Shown: piece after piece, positions 17,085 to 26,635 of the stretch
Numbering within the stretch: position 1 is the first letter of the stretch
How the letters are laid out: each line of letters opens with the position of its first letter
Position numbers and translations under genes: made by a program
Notes under the pieces: model-generated
What the model was told of the DNA's origin: nothing
What the model saw: the letters and a program-made list of their open reading frames with translations, nothing else
Databases searched by the model: none
Assembly (NCBI GenBank): GCA_001689405.1
Contig: LUJO01000013.1
Span: 1-64,000 of the forward strand
Reading direction: 5' to 3'
DNA length: 64,000 bases
Source: Candidatus Homeothermus arabinoxylanisolvens
Lineage (GTDB): Bacteria > Bacteroidota > Bacteroidia > Bacteroidales > Muribaculaceae

Positions 17085-17114
17085 CAAATTTAATGAAACT
17101 TTTCGGTAAGTCAA
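17085..17114 (-). promoter_or_regulatory. promoter of the ECF sigma operon
   Basis: Minus strand TTG (17112-17114), 19 bases, TAAATTTG (17085-17092); expected start near 17079, 25 bases before the chosen ATG. This is the housekeeping consensus; an autoregulatory ECF promoter is not evident. Confidence 0.65.
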
Positions 17115-17150
17115 CCTATAATTTACTTAAATTGTTATAAATGGATAATT

Positions 17151-17948
17151 ATGGATACGATTCTTACTACCGACAATATTCTCATAGCGCTTGGCATGAC
17201 GCTCATAGCCGGACTCTGTACCGGTATAGGCAGTCTTATGGCCTTTTTTACAAAGCATACCGACACTAAGTTTCTTTCAGTGGCTCTTGGACTGTCGGCG
17301 GGTGTCATGGTGTACATATCCTTTATGGAGCTTATGCCCGACGCAATGGAGGACATGATGAGGCTTTATCCTGAAAAAACGGCTGTATTGTACGTATTGC
17401 TCGCGTTTTTTGCCGGTATGGGGCTTATCGCGCTTATAGACTTTCTTGTGCCTGAAGATGAAAACCCGCATGAGTACCATGAGCCGCGGGACAATCGCAA
17501 GCACCTTAAGCGCACGGGAGTCATGCTTGCCCTTACGATTGGCATACATAATTTCCCCGAAGGCATAGCCACATTCGTGTCGGGGCTTGAAAGCATCGAC
17601 ATAGCCCTGCCTATATTGATAGCCGTGGCCATACATAATATACCGGAGGGCATAGCTGTGTCGGTGCCTGTATATCATGCTACAGGCAGTCGCCGCAAGG
17701 CTTTGTGGTTTTCGGTGGCATCGGGCTTCGCAGAGCCTGTTGGAGCTCTGTTTGCACTGATGTTTTTGTTGCCTATATGGACTCCGTTGGTCAATGCGGT
17801 GTGCATGGCAGCCGTGGCCGGCATAATGGTCTATATCGCCTTTGACGAGTTGCTCCCCAATTCGGAGGCATACGGCCACCACCATTATGCCATAGGCGGA
17901 GTAGTGGCTGGTATGGCTATAATGGGTTTCGGTCTGCTGCTATTCTGA
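17151..17948 (+). CDS. zupT: ZIP-family metal transporter ZupT
   Basis: 265 residues with about eight membrane segments. ZIP signatures are in place: HNFPEGIATFVSG in helix 4 (metal-site His, Asn, Glu) and HNIPEGIAVSVPVY in helix 5, with the loop after helix 3 rich in acidic and His residues (PEDENPHEYHEPRDNRKH). It should import Zn2+ and perhaps other divalent metals across the inner membrane. Its last 9 bases overlap the end of the convergent GH115 gene. Upstream it faces the sigma factor operon divergently. No Zur-like site was recognised. Confidence 0.93.
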   Translation: MDTILTTDNILIALGMTLIAGLCTGIGSLMAFFTKHTDTKFLSVALGLSAGVMVYISFMELMPDAMEDMMRLYPEKTAVLYVLLAFFAGMGLIALIDFLVPEDENPHEYHEPRDNRKHLKRTGVMLALTIGIHNFPEGIATFVSGLESIDIALPILIAVAIHNIPEGIAVSVPVYHATGSRRKALWFSVASGFAEPVGALFALMFLLPIWTPLVNAVCMAAVAGIMVYIAFDELLPNSEAYGHHHYAIGGVVAGMAIMGFGLLLF

Positions 17949-20558
17949 AGCGGCTTCGCGGGATGCCGGTGAGGCCGGACCGATATAAGACTTTTTAAGT
18001 CCGCCCCAGTCTATGATGACTTTCTGTACCATCATGCCGGGATCGCCGCATATGAGCGACAGCTTGTGCGAGCTCCTGTTTTTGTCGATAGCGAAACGGA
18101 AGCGTTTTGCCACACCGTTGCGCAGCACCTGATCCTTCCACTCGCGCGAATATTCTCTGAATTTGTTCTCAAACACCTTGACCGAGTCGTCAACGGCCAC
18201 GCCTATGCGTGTGCTGCGTCCTTCATGCAGCGGCCACAGCGGCACTGCGTCGACATATACGTCGATGCTGTCGACTCCTACAGAGGGCAGGCTGTAGACT
18301 ATCTTGGCTCCCTTAAGGTCGGTCGCATCAGCCACCGGCGCGGTAGGAGCGCCTAATTTTATCACATGCCCGTCGTAACCTATGCCCTCAACTATGTTTA
18401 TATTGTGTCCTGATGATCCGGTCACAAAATCGTAGTCGGTAAGGTCAAGTACCATGCATCGGTCGGTAGCGGATTGTGCATCGGTCGGTTCGATGTCAAG
18501 CTCTCTTTCACCGGCACCGGGAGTTATCGTCACAACCGGCTTGTTTTGGTACAGGGCACAAAATGCCGGAGCGAGATCCATCATGCCTCTCCACTTGCCG
18601 TCAAGCAATGAGTTGTATTCATTTATCAGTGTCTGAATACTGTCATAGGCTATATCGGTCTCGCGGGCGGCACGGTTGGCTCCGGCCGCATCATTCTTGG
18701 CGAGCAGTTCATGATTGAGCTGCGCCATTAGAAATTTACGGTTCATCTGGTATGCACCTTTTACAGGGAATGCCAGCATCTCGAAAAACGCGCTTTTAAG
18801 TTGAGGATCCAGTGCGTCCATTATGCTGTCGGTCATGTCCGATAGATGCCGGTAGTCGGCGAGGCGCTGCCGTGCTTCGTTGTAGTTGTCAAACGAAAAT
18901 TCCGTATCTCTGAGGCCGGTGTGGGCTGCATCGTCCCATTCACATTCAAAACCCATGAATTCAGGTTTGCGGCTCCATGCAAGCCGGTAGTAATCGTCTA
19001 AGACAGACTTGAAATCCTGTTCATATTCAGATCCGAAAACAGATGCGAGAAATTTAGCCTGATGCTCGTTGACGCTCTTTGCGTCGAATCGATTGATGTC
19101 ACATGCCATTTCGAAGAATGTCTGTATACCGAGCTCCATCGGTTTTATATCGCCCACGTTGAGCAGCCAGTATCGGTCGGCGCCTGTGTCGTAAGCCTTT
19201 TTCAGCTCCTCGTACATGAGCACGGGCGGTGTGGTGCATATCCACAGGTAGTCGTGCGGCGCACCGAGATATGACAAGTGGTAGTACACGCCCGCGCCTC
19301 CGCTGCGCTTGCGTTCGTCATCATTGCTCACCTTTTTGAAATATCCGTAATTGTCATCTACCCATACTATGGTTATGTCATCGGGCACTTTAAGGCCGTT
19401 GTCATATATGTCCATCGTCTCCTTGTATGGTACGAATATCTGAGGAATGTCGGTTACGGCTTTGCCTGTATGTTTGACGAGCATGTCGCGCTGATCGGCA
19501 ATTACTTGCTCAAGCAGCGGCACCTTTTGGTCGAGAGGTATGTCGGTCACAAGGCCGGCATCATGAACGCCGCGCATGGCCATTGTATATATGTTCTCAT
19601 AGCATGCCGCTTCATTAAGTCGGTTTTCCCATTTGTCTTTTATCGTCTTGCTGTTGGTCATGTAATCCCAACTGCCGTCGCGCCGTGAGTCCCATTCCGA
19701 CAAGGCGGCGTTGTTGAGCAACAATGGCTCGCAGTGCGATGTGGTGATTATTATGCCGAATGTGTCGGCTACGAGTTTGCTTTCGGGATGCGAGTAGAAG
19801 GCTCCCGTGCAGCTGTGCATGGCCGGAGCCAGCATATTGCCGCCCAGACGTAGCAGAAGTTCGCAAACACGGGCGTAGGTCTTCGGACCTATATCGCCGA
19901 GGTCACGCTCATAATTATATGTTGACCACGGTTTCAGCCCCCAGTCTTCGTCGTTGATGAAAATGCCTCGGTATTTTATCGACGGGGCGGCTGACGCACA
20001 GTCGCCGCCTACCCATACTTCCTCATGCTTTTTAACCGGTACGTCGGCCCACCAATACCACGGCGACACTCCTATGCTTTCGCTGACTGAAAGCAGTCCG
20101 TATGCCGTGCCTCGCCGGTCGCTTCCGGCTATGACAAGAGCCTTTTCCACTCCGTCAAGCGGACGTTCTACGGTTTTTATGATATATTGTTCATATCCGT
20201 CGGCTATGGGCGAAATGTCGAGTTTGCCTCCCGCCGTAAGTTTGTCGATCAGCTTGCTGTGGCCGACGGTGCCCGCCAATACTGCAAAACGACCTTTGGG
20301 TGAGTCAGTGAAAGTGGCGGAGGCGCTTTGGGCTCCGGCTCTCATCATGTCGTCGGCAAGCATCTGCGCAGCCTTCTTGACCGTCATGAAGTCCTCCGGC
20401 GATACTACGACCGCCGCGCTCCGGTTTTTGTCAAACAGCCGGATGCTGTGCCCGTTGTCGTCGCCTGACACTTTAAGCTGTGCGTTTACGCATACGCTAC
20501 AGCATAGTAGCATTACTAACGAAGTGACTTTGTACGCTAAAGAAAGCTTATGAACCAT
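17940..20558 (-). CDS. GH115-family glycosidase (alpha-glucuronidase type)
   Basis: About 872 residues from MVHKLSLAYKVTSLVMLLCC, a signal peptide ending near VCVNAQ; the frame is open 33 bases further upstream, but that start spoils the signal. Domain order fits GH115: an N-terminal alpha/beta domain (AAVVVSPEDFMTVKKAA), then the TIM-barrel start KYRGIFINDEDWGLKPW, RLGGNMLAPAMH, TTSHCEPLLLN, VWVDDNYGYFKKV, GGAGVYYHLSYLGAPHDYLW and LLNVGDIKPMELGIQTF, followed by helical and beta-sandwich C-terminal domains. Family members remove 4-O-methyl-glucuronic acid from xylan. It should act in the periplasm or at the surface. A truncated relative lies at 42957. Confidence 0.9.
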   Translation of the reverse strand: MVHKLSLAYKVTSLVMLLCCSVCVNAQLKVSGDDNGHSIRLFDKNRSAAVVVSPEDFMTVKKAAQMLADDMMRAGAQSASATFTDSPKGRFAVLAGTVGHSKLIDKLTAGGKLDISPIADGYEQYIIKTVERPLDGVEKALVIAGSDRRGTAYGLLSVSESIGVSPWYWWADVPVKKHEEVWVGGDCASAAPSIKYRGIFINDEDWGLKPWSTYNYERDLGDIGPKTYARVCELLLRLGGNMLAPAMHSCTGAFYSHPESKLVADTFGIIITTSHCEPLLLNNAALSEWDSRRDGSWDYMTNSKTIKDKWENRLNEAACYENIYTMAMRGVHDAGLVTDIPLDQKVPLLEQVIADQRDMLVKHTGKAVTDIPQIFVPYKETMDIYDNGLKVPDDITIVWVDDNYGYFKKVSNDDERKRSGGAGVYYHLSYLGAPHDYLWICTTPPVLMYEELKKAYDTGADRYWLLNVGDIKPMELGIQTFFEMACDINRFDAKSVNEHQAKFLASVFGSEYEQDFKSVLDDYYRLAWSRKPEFMGFECEWDDAAHTGLRDTEFSFDNYNEARQRLADYRHLSDMTDSIMDALDPQLKSAFFEMLAFPVKGAYQMNRKFLMAQLNHELLAKNDAAGANRAARETDIAYDSIQTLINEYNSLLDGKWRGMMDLAPAFCALYQNKPVVTITPGAGERELDIEPTDAQSATDRCMVLDLTDYDFVTGSSGHNINIVEGIGYDGHVIKLGAPTAPVADATDLKGAKIVYSLPSVGVDSIDVYVDAVPLWPLHEGRSTRIGVAVDDSVKVFENKFREYSREWKDQVLRNGVAKRFRFAIDKNRSSHKLSLICGDPGMMVQKVIIDWGGLKKSYIGPASPASREAASE

Positions 20559-20653
20559 AACTATAGGGGTAATAATTGATTTATGACCCAAAGTTATGAA
20601 AAATCAGCCGTCGCGCAAACTTTTTTGAATATACGTAGACAAGCTGTGTACGC

Positions 20654-22129
20654 CTATGCTTTTGGTGCTGTGGCTGCCGGTGTGCCTTCGGGTCCTACGG
20701 GCGACTTGCTGTCGCGGTTGTAGAACGGGTATGGTATGCCAAATACGTTCTCCGGTTTTCCGCCGGGGCTCAGGTAGCCGTCGATAATGGTGTCGCGGCC
20801 TGAAGGCTGCTCGAAGGTATACAGGCGGAAGCGCGACAGCATGGCCGCAAGGTGCTCGAAGACGGTGTCCTGTATAGCTTCGTAGGGTAACCATGCCGAG
20901 GTGTTGGTGAAACAGTAGATCTGGAACGGTATGCCGCCGCCTGTCTGCTGGAGTGTGGATACAAAGCACGTGTTGTCGCTTCCGCGGGCTATCAACTCGT
21001 TGTTGTCAAGCCACATTCTCATATAGGCACGGAACAGACCGAGGTTGGTGTCGATGGTGCCGTCGGCAAGTCCTTCGGAGTTGTTGACATCCTCTACCTT
21101 GCCGGCCGCTTTCTGGGCGAGTTTCCGGGTGATGTAATTGTCCATAAACGGTATGCTTCTGAACTCTTCGAGCATGTCGGGCGTCAGAGGCACGACGCTG
21201 TCGGCGTCAATCATAAATGTGCGCAGTATGCGCCGGGTGTTGCTCACCTGCATGCTGCGGTAGTTTGTGAAACTTCCGCTCACAAGGCTGTAGGGGGGCA
21301 GCATTGTCGTGGTCTTGTCCCAGTTCAGTACTTTTACCGCCGTAAGCGACACTTCGACGACGGTGCCGTTGGCGTCGGTGCCATTGACTTTTATCCAGTC
21401 GCCCACGTGCAGACTGTCGTTCTCCGACAGCTGTACGCCGGCCACAAGTCCGAGTATGCTGTCCTTGAATACGAGCATCAGCACGGCCGCAAACGCTCCG
21501 AGGCCGGCCAGCAGCGATGCCGGCGATTTGTTGACAAGTACGGCTACGGCTATTATGACCGCGATGATCCAGATGATGCCTCTTATGAGCTGCACGAGGC
21601 CGCGCAGAGGCAGGTGCTTCTTGTTGCGCTTGGTGTCTATGTTGGCCCACACGGCACCGATGAATGCCGACAGCGCCATTACGGTCACGTAGATGACATA
21701 GAGCAGGGTTAGCCGAGTGAGTATGTCGGCAAGCCGGTTGTGTATCGAAACGAGCGTGAACTGTATGAAGATGAGAAATACGATAGCCGGTATCATGCGG
21801 CACATTTTGGTGAAGAACATCTCCTGACGCAGGAAGCGGTACAGATCGTTGTCCCAGTGACGGCTAAGACGGCGCACCCCTCCGAGTATAAGCCATTTGG
21901 CAATGTATCCTATGGCTATCGATACTACAAATACAACCACGGCATAAGTCCAAGTGACTATAGTCTGGTTATGTTCAAGTCCTACGAGCCCGAGCAGCCA
22001 GTTGACTATATTCATCATCAGCGATGCGAGAAAGTATGTGTCGACCGGAGCTGCATTTATGGCGTTTAATGTAGCTTTGGATATATCGTCGGGCTGTTCG
22101 GGTGCCAAGTAAGCTAAAAGACACAACAT
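20654..22129 (-). CDS. MscS-family mechanosensitive channel
   Basis: 491 residues. There are about five membrane segments in the first 220 residues, the last being the pore helix with small-residue packing (SPASLLAGLGAFAAVLMLVFKDSILGLVAGVQL), followed by the MscS beta-domain (LHVGDWIKVNGTDANGTVVEVSLTAVKVLNWDKTTTMLPPYSL) and a C-terminal alpha/beta vestibule. The length and the insertion after the beta domain resemble the YbdG/miniconductance type rather than the short MscS. It should open under hypo-osmotic stress in the inner membrane. Divergent from the TonB-dependent receptor gene. Confidence 0.88.
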   Translation of the reverse strand: MLCLLAYLAPEQPDDISKATLNAINAAPVDTYFLASLMMNIVNWLLGLVGLEHNQTIVTWTYAVVVFVVSIAIGYIAKWLILGGVRRLSRHWDNDLYRFLRQEMFFTKMCRMIPAIVFLIFIQFTLVSIHNRLADILTRLTLLYVIYVTVMALSAFIGAVWANIDTKRNKKHLPLRGLVQLIRGIIWIIAVIIAVAVLVNKSPASLLAGLGAFAAVLMLVFKDSILGLVAGVQLSENDSLHVGDWIKVNGTDANGTVVEVSLTAVKVLNWDKTTTMLPPYSLVSGSFTNYRSMQVSNTRRILRTFMIDADSVVPLTPDMLEEFRSIPFMDNYITRKLAQKAAGKVEDVNNSEGLADGTIDTNLGLFRAYMRMWLDNNELIARGSDNTCFVSTLQQTGGGIPFQIYCFTNTSAWLPYEAIQDTVFEHLAAMLSRFRLYTFEQPSGRDTIIDGYLSPGGKPENVFGIPYPFYNRDSKSPVGPEGTPAATAPKA

Positions 22130-22221
22130 GAGGAATAATTATATTAAAATTAGTTTACAATAGTTACTAAATAGACAACCTTGTAAGGCAAATTGTTCTG
22201 GCGACTCACTATAAATAGTGG

Positions 22222-22252
22222 TTGCACGGCCCGAAATTACCTCGTAATTTTG
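22222..22252 (+). promoter_or_regulatory. promoter of the TonB-dependent receptor gene
   Basis: TTG (22222-22224), 20 bases, TAATTTTG (22245-22252). Start expected at about 22257-22260, exactly at the first possible GTG, which argues for the later GTG at 22287 as the true start. Confidence 0.7.
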
Positions 22253-22286
22253 TAGCGTGATAAAAAAAGCGGATATAAATATATAT

Positions 22287-24518
22287 GTGAAAAGAGCGGT
22301 AAGTGTAATCGCGGCGACGGTAGGACCGGTGGTGGCGGTTGCAGCTGCGGACCTTGCCGTACCTGCCGATACGACACTGTTGCTTGACGAGGTATCGGTG
22401 ACGGCGATAAAGCAGGTCCGTAATGTCGAGACTCTTCCGATAGCGTCGACGGTTGTGGGTGCCGATGAGATAGAGCGCCTGAATATCGTGACCATGAAGG
22501 GCGTGAGTGAGATAGCGCCCAACTTCTATATACCCGATTACGGTTCACGTATGACTTCGTCCATCTACGTACGCGGCATAGGCGCGCGTATAGATCAGCC
22601 GGTCATAGGACTTAATGTGGACAATGTGCCTTATCTCAACAAGGACAATTATGATTTTGACCTTGTTGACATAGAGCGTATAGAGATGTTGCGCGGACCG
22701 CAGAGCACACTCTACGGACGCAATACCATGGGCGGACTCATTAATATATATACGCTCTCGCCGATGAGATATCAGGGGCTGCGTGCCATGGCGGAGTATG
22801 GACGCGGCAATTCGGTGAAAGGTGCGTTGTCATACTATCATAAGCCGCAACGTAATCTCGGTATGTCGTATACGGCTTATTTCACGCATACCGACGGATT
22901 TTTTACAAACAGATACGATGGACGCAAAGTAGATAAGGAGAACCAAGGTAGCCTGCGATGGAAAACCGTATGGTATCCGGCTGCTGACGTGTCGGTCGAA
23001 AATGTGGCATCTCTGCAGATTTCGCGTCAGGGCGGCTACCCGTATGAGTCATACGAGACCGGCGTTATAGACTACAACGATCCGTGTTTTTATAATCGTA
23101 CAGGCGTTACCGACGGCCTTACCGTAAAGTGGATGCTCGACGGAGTCACTCTGTCAAGCATAACCAGTTTCCAATATATAAACGACAATATGACGCTTGA
23201 TCAGGATTTTCTGCCGGAGTCATACTTTACCCTTACGCAGGCCCGTCGAGAGTGGGCGTTTACACAGGACTTCATAGGACGGGGCCGAATAGGGGACTAT
23301 AGCTGGCTTGGAGGATTGTTCGGTTTCTTCAAACGCACACATATGGATGCCCCCGTCACATTCAAGGAGACCGGCATCGAGAAGCTCATTCTTGAGCACA
23401 TCAACGAGTTCAGCCCGTCACATCCGTTCAGATGGAATGAGGATACTTTTATACTTGACAGCGAGTTCCGCAATCCTATATGGGGGCTGGCGCTTTATCA
23501 TCAGAGCGGTTATACTGCCGGCAACTGGGATTTTTCGCTCGGTCTGCGACTTGATCTGGAACATACGAGCCTCGATTATAACAGCCGGTGCAATACTGCG
23601 TTTACCATAATGAGTGTATCGGAAGGAGTGGAGACCCCTTATCAGCATGTGCCGGTTAATCTTGACAAAAACGGCTCGCTGTCCAAGACATTCGTTGAAT
23701 TTCTGCCCAAATTTACCGCTACATATAATATACCGGGTATGACAGACGGCAATGTCTATGCTTCGGTTGCCCGCGGGTATAAAGCCGGCGGCTTCAACAC
23801 CCAGATGTTCAGCGATGTCCTTCAGCAGGATCTGATGGAGTATATGGGGCTTGCCAACCGCTATGACGTTGACAAGATCGTGTCATACAAACCCGAATAC
23901 AGCTGGAACTATGAACTCGGCGCCCACATGTCGACTGCCGACGGGAAGTTGTCGGGACAGCTCGCTCTGTTTTATATAGACTGTCGTGATCAGCAGCTTA
24001 CCATGTTTCCCGACGGACTGACCACCGGGCGTATAATGACCAATGCCGGTAAGACCCGCAGCTACGGAGCGGAGGTGACATTGAAATACAGACCCCTGAC
24101 ACGTCTTGAATTTAATGCGTCATACGGCTATACCAATGCCCGGTTTAAAGAGTTTTATGACGGCATCAATGATTTTTCGGGTAAATATATACCGTATGCA
24201 CCCCACAATACTTTTTTTGCGGGAGCCACATACCGTCAGCCTGTGAAAGCTTCATGGCTTGACGAGATTGTATTTGATGTCAATTGCCGTGGAGTCGGTG
24301 ATATAATGTGGAATGAGGCAAACAGCGTCAAACAGTCGTTTTACGCATTGGCCGGAGCTTCAGTAAGATTGGAGCACGAACGCTATTCGCTGACATTATG
24401 GGGAGAAAATTTGACAGATACAAAATATAATACGTTTTATTTCGTTAGTATAGGGAACACATTCCTTCAACGGGGTAAGCCGTTGCGCTTAGGCGCTACT
24501 GTGAGACTGCAATTTTAA
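22287..24518 (+). CDS. TonB-dependent outer-membrane receptor
   Basis: About 743 residues. The frame opens with GTG at 22257, but the promoter places transcription start there, and the GTG at 22287 yields a proper signal peptide (VKRAVSVIAATVGPVVAVAAA). A TonB-box-like segment (LLDEVSVTAIK) and a plug domain follow, with PNFYIPDYGSRMTSSIYVRGIG, VDIERIEMLRGPQSTLYGRNTMGGLINIYT, then a 22-strand type barrel ending in GATVRLQF with a C-terminal Phe. There is no N-terminal carboxypeptidase-like domain and no SusD neighbour, so this is more like a metal/cofactor or siderophore receptor than a SusC glycan importer. The substrate is unknown. A lipoprotein gene follows by 36 bases. Confidence 0.88.
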   Translation: MKRAVSVIAATVGPVVAVAAADLAVPADTTLLLDEVSVTAIKQVRNVETLPIASTVVGADEIERLNIVTMKGVSEIAPNFYIPDYGSRMTSSIYVRGIGARIDQPVIGLNVDNVPYLNKDNYDFDLVDIERIEMLRGPQSTLYGRNTMGGLINIYTLSPMRYQGLRAMAEYGRGNSVKGALSYYHKPQRNLGMSYTAYFTHTDGFFTNRYDGRKVDKENQGSLRWKTVWYPAADVSVENVASLQISRQGGYPYESYETGVIDYNDPCFYNRTGVTDGLTVKWMLDGVTLSSITSFQYINDNMTLDQDFLPESYFTLTQARREWAFTQDFIGRGRIGDYSWLGGLFGFFKRTHMDAPVTFKETGIEKLILEHINEFSPSHPFRWNEDTFILDSEFRNPIWGLALYHQSGYTAGNWDFSLGLRLDLEHTSLDYNSRCNTAFTIMSVSEGVETPYQHVPVNLDKNGSLSKTFVEFLPKFTATYNIPGMTDGNVYASVARGYKAGGFNTQMFSDVLQQDLMEYMGLANRYDVDKIVSYKPEYSWNYELGAHMSTADGKLSGQLALFYIDCRDQQLTMFPDGLTTGRIMTNAGKTRSYGAEVTLKYRPLTRLEFNASYGYTNARFKEFYDGINDFSGKYIPYAPHNTFFAGATYRQPVKASWLDEIVFDVNCRGVGDIMWNEANSVKQSFYALAGASVRLEHERYSLTLWGENLTDTKYNTFYFVSIGNTFLQRGKPLRLGATVRLQF

Positions 24519-24554
24519 TACACACTAAATAATAAATAAACAAAACAATTTGCA

Positions 24555-25412
24555 ATGAAACTTTTTGGAACAATTTTGGCAAGCGCGGTGCTTGCACTGA
24601 CTGTGACCTCATGTAACACCGACGGAGAGAGCACTAATACCCAGAATGTATCGGTACTTAATATAATCGAAACCGGCGGTACTCAGAAACTTGAGGTGGC
24701 TACTGCACAGTTTGTGCTTTCGACAGGAACCGATGCCGACCAGTTTGCGTTGGGCGTGGATGGTGCAGTATGGCGTTTTTCAAACCTCCGACGTACTATG
24801 AGTCAGGAGGGTTATACTTGGAAAGAGACCGCTACCACACAGCTGACCGGTTGCCCGACTATGCCCAGCCCGTTTACAGTGAAGATGCTGGGTGTCGCAG
24901 GAAACACCTATTATAAACTCGGTTTTGTTGACCGCACTATAACCGGTATTGCTCTTGCTACCGGCTATGTAAGCCAGACTACGGTTATGGAAGCTGAAAC
25001 CGGTCGACAGGTTCTTTATACTTCTGACCTGAATAAAAACCAGTTTATTGTGGAGATGAACGCCGAGGATATTAAAAAAAATCAATGTACTCTTAATCTG
25101 CACATCGGCGGTGCTTCATTTATCGAAGGCATGCCCGCTATGAATATGCGCTTTAAGTCGATACCGTTTAAAATCGACGGCAACATGTTGTCATTTGAAA
25201 AGACTTCTTTGACTCCCGAACTCAGCTCAGGCGGCGGTTTTACCCCGCAGGAGCGTTTCCCGATTTCGGATCTTAACGCTTCGGGTGTGCTCGGCGGTCC
25301 TATCAACCTCGAATTCTGCTGCACTTACAAAGACAAGAACGGAGTTGAGACCAAGTACCGTGTACGTTCGCGTTTGCTTGGCGTGCTGCCGCAAAGCAGT
25401 GGCTCTAACTGA
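24555..25412 (+). CDS. lipoprotein of unknown function, partner of TonB receptor
   Basis: 285 residues. MKLFGTILASAVLALTVTSC is a lipoprotein signal with lipobox Cys20. The rest is beta-rich with no family I recognise; phrases such as TGTDADQFALGVDGAVWRF and FCCTYKDKNGVETKYRVRSRL suggest an immunoglobulin-like or lipocalin-like barrel. It is the second and last gene after the TonB-dependent receptor and is followed by a terminator at 25435, so it may be a surface or periplasmic accessory for the same cargo. That role is inference from position only. Confidence 0.65.
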   Translation: MKLFGTILASAVLALTVTSCNTDGESTNTQNVSVLNIIETGGTQKLEVATAQFVLSTGTDADQFALGVDGAVWRFSNLRRTMSQEGYTWKETATTQLTGCPTMPSPFTVKMLGVAGNTYYKLGFVDRTITGIALATGYVSQTTVMEAETGRQVLYTSDLNKNQFIVEMNAEDIKKNQCTLNLHIGGASFIEGMPAMNMRFKSIPFKIDGNMLSFEKTSLTPELSSGGGFTPQERFPISDLNASGVLGGPINLEFCCTYKDKNGVETKYRVRSRLLGVLPQSSGSN

Positions 25413-25434
25413 TATTAAATAAAGATGTAAAAAA

Positions 25435-25468
25435 GCGTCGACCGGTTTTTCCGGCCGGCGCTTTTTTG
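25435..25468 (+). terminator. terminator before the nuo/atp block
   Basis: Hairpin GCGtCGaCCGG - TTTTT - CCGGcCGgCGC followed by a T run. It isolates the TonB receptor unit from the energy block. Confidence 0.85.
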
Positions 25469-25543
25469 TTTATAAATGCCAATATACCCTCATATAGTTT
25501 AAAATTAGGTTGCAAATTGTAAGCTGACTTGAAAAATAATTAC

Positions 25544-25551
25544 TATATTTG
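25544..25551 (+). promoter_or_regulatory. -7 element upstream of nuoA
   Basis: TATATTTG matches TAnnTTTG and would start transcription near 25557, about 65 bases before nuoA. No good -33 TTG at 19-21 bases is seen, so only the -7 half is supported. It is the only promoter-like signal I find at the head of the 17-kb energy block. Confidence 0.5.
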
Positions 25552-25621
25552 CACTGATTTTTGTCATGCAGTGCGTCATGCCATGAAGCATTTCTTGTAT
25601 GAAAGTATATAGATTAAACAT

Positions 25622-25996
25622 ATGGTATCATTAGTTTTTGGTATTCAGAATTCTACCCTCGCGGTAGTGGCGGCCCTCACGGGTGTGGCCCTCGTAGCGT
25701 TGGCGTTGATTGTTGCCGGACTTATATCACCCAAGTCCTACAACGCCCAGAAGGGAGAAGCCTACGAGTGTGGTATCCCCACACGCGGCTCGAGTATGGC
25801 CCAGTTTAAGGTAGGCTACTATCTGTACGCGATCTTGTTTTTAATGTTTGATGTGGAGACAGTATTCCTTTATCCTTGGGCTGTGAACGTACGTTCGCTC
25901 GGGACTGACGGATTGCTGTGTATCGCCGTATTTTTCGGAATATTAGTGCTGGGCTTGGCATATGCTTGGCGGAAAGGAGCGCTTGAATGGAAGTAA
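25622..25996 (+). CDS. nuoA: complex I subunit NuoA
   Basis: 124 residues, three membrane helices. Family signatures are KGEAYECGIPTRGS in the first loop (the cysteine near the quinone-site loop) and VGYYLYAILFLMFDVETVFLYPWAV. Membrane-arm subunit at the junction with the peripheral arm. First gene of the nuo/atp block, overlapping nuoB by 10 bases. Confidence 0.95.
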   Translation: MVSLVFGIQNSTLAVVAALTGVALVALALIVAGLISPKSYNAQKGEAYECGIPTRGSSMAQFKVGYYLYAILFLMFDVETVFLYPWAVNVRSLGTDGLLCIAVFFGILVLGLAYAWRKGALEWK

Positions 25997-26595
25997 CAGC
26001 ACAGGGCATGCCTTATGCCGATTGGAAAGACAACGAATATATAGAGCATCTTGTCAAGGAACTTAAGGACAACGGCACAAATGTTGTTGTCGGTACACTT
26101 GACAGTGTCATCAACTGGGGGCGCAGTAACTCTTTATGGCCGCTCACATTCGCAACCAGTTGCTGCGGTATTGAATTTATCGCACTCGGAGCGGCGCGCT
26201 ACGACATGGCGCGCTTTGGCTGGGAAGTGGCTCGCGCCTCACCACGTCAGGCCGACTTCATGATGGTGGCAGGTACGATTGTACATCGTATGGCTCCTGT
26301 GGTACGCCGTCTTTACGACCAGCTCGCCGAGCCCAAATATGTCATAGCATGTGGCGGATGTGCCATATCCGGCGGTCCGTTTAAAAACTCTTACCATGTG
26401 GTGAAGGGTGTCGAGGAGATAATACCGGTCGATGTGTATGTGCCCGGATGTCCGCCCCGTCCCGAAGCTATGATATATGGTATCATGCAGCTGTCGCGCA
26501 AGGTTAAGGTTGAGAAGTTCTTCGGAGGCGTTAACCGTCAGGAAAAACAGAAGGAGTTTCTTGAAACCCATCCTTTGGAAGAAGCCGAGAATTAA
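25987..26595 (+). CDS. nuoB: complex I subunit NuoB (cluster N2)
   Basis: 202 residues. It carries the N2 [4Fe-4S] ligands: the tandem cysteines in ATSCCGIEFIALGAARYD, then MVAGTIVHRMAPVVRRLYDQL, CGGCAISGGPF and VYVPGCPPRPEAMIYGIMQL. This is the terminal iron-sulfur protein that passes electrons to quinone. It overlaps nuoA and precedes the fused nuoCD by 40 bases. Length is slightly above the usual 160-180 because of a C-terminal tail rich in Glu and Lys. Confidence 0.96.
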   Translation: MEVTAQGMPYADWKDNEYIEHLVKELKDNGTNVVVGTLDSVINWGRSNSLWPLTFATSCCGIEFIALGAARYDMARFGWEVARASPRQADFMMVAGTIVHRMAPVVRRLYDQLAEPKYVIACGGCAISGGPFKNSYHVVKGVEEIIPVDVYVPGCPPRPEAMIYGIMQLSRKVKVEKFFGGVNRQEKQKEFLETHPLEEAEN

Positions 26596-26635
26596 TAAAG
26601 AATAATAGAATATAACACCCATCAATATCACAATT

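Noticed and set aside
17055..17114. N-terminal extension of the ECF sigma factor
   Set aside because: The ATG at 17114 coincides with the -33 promoter element, so the extension would not be transcribed.
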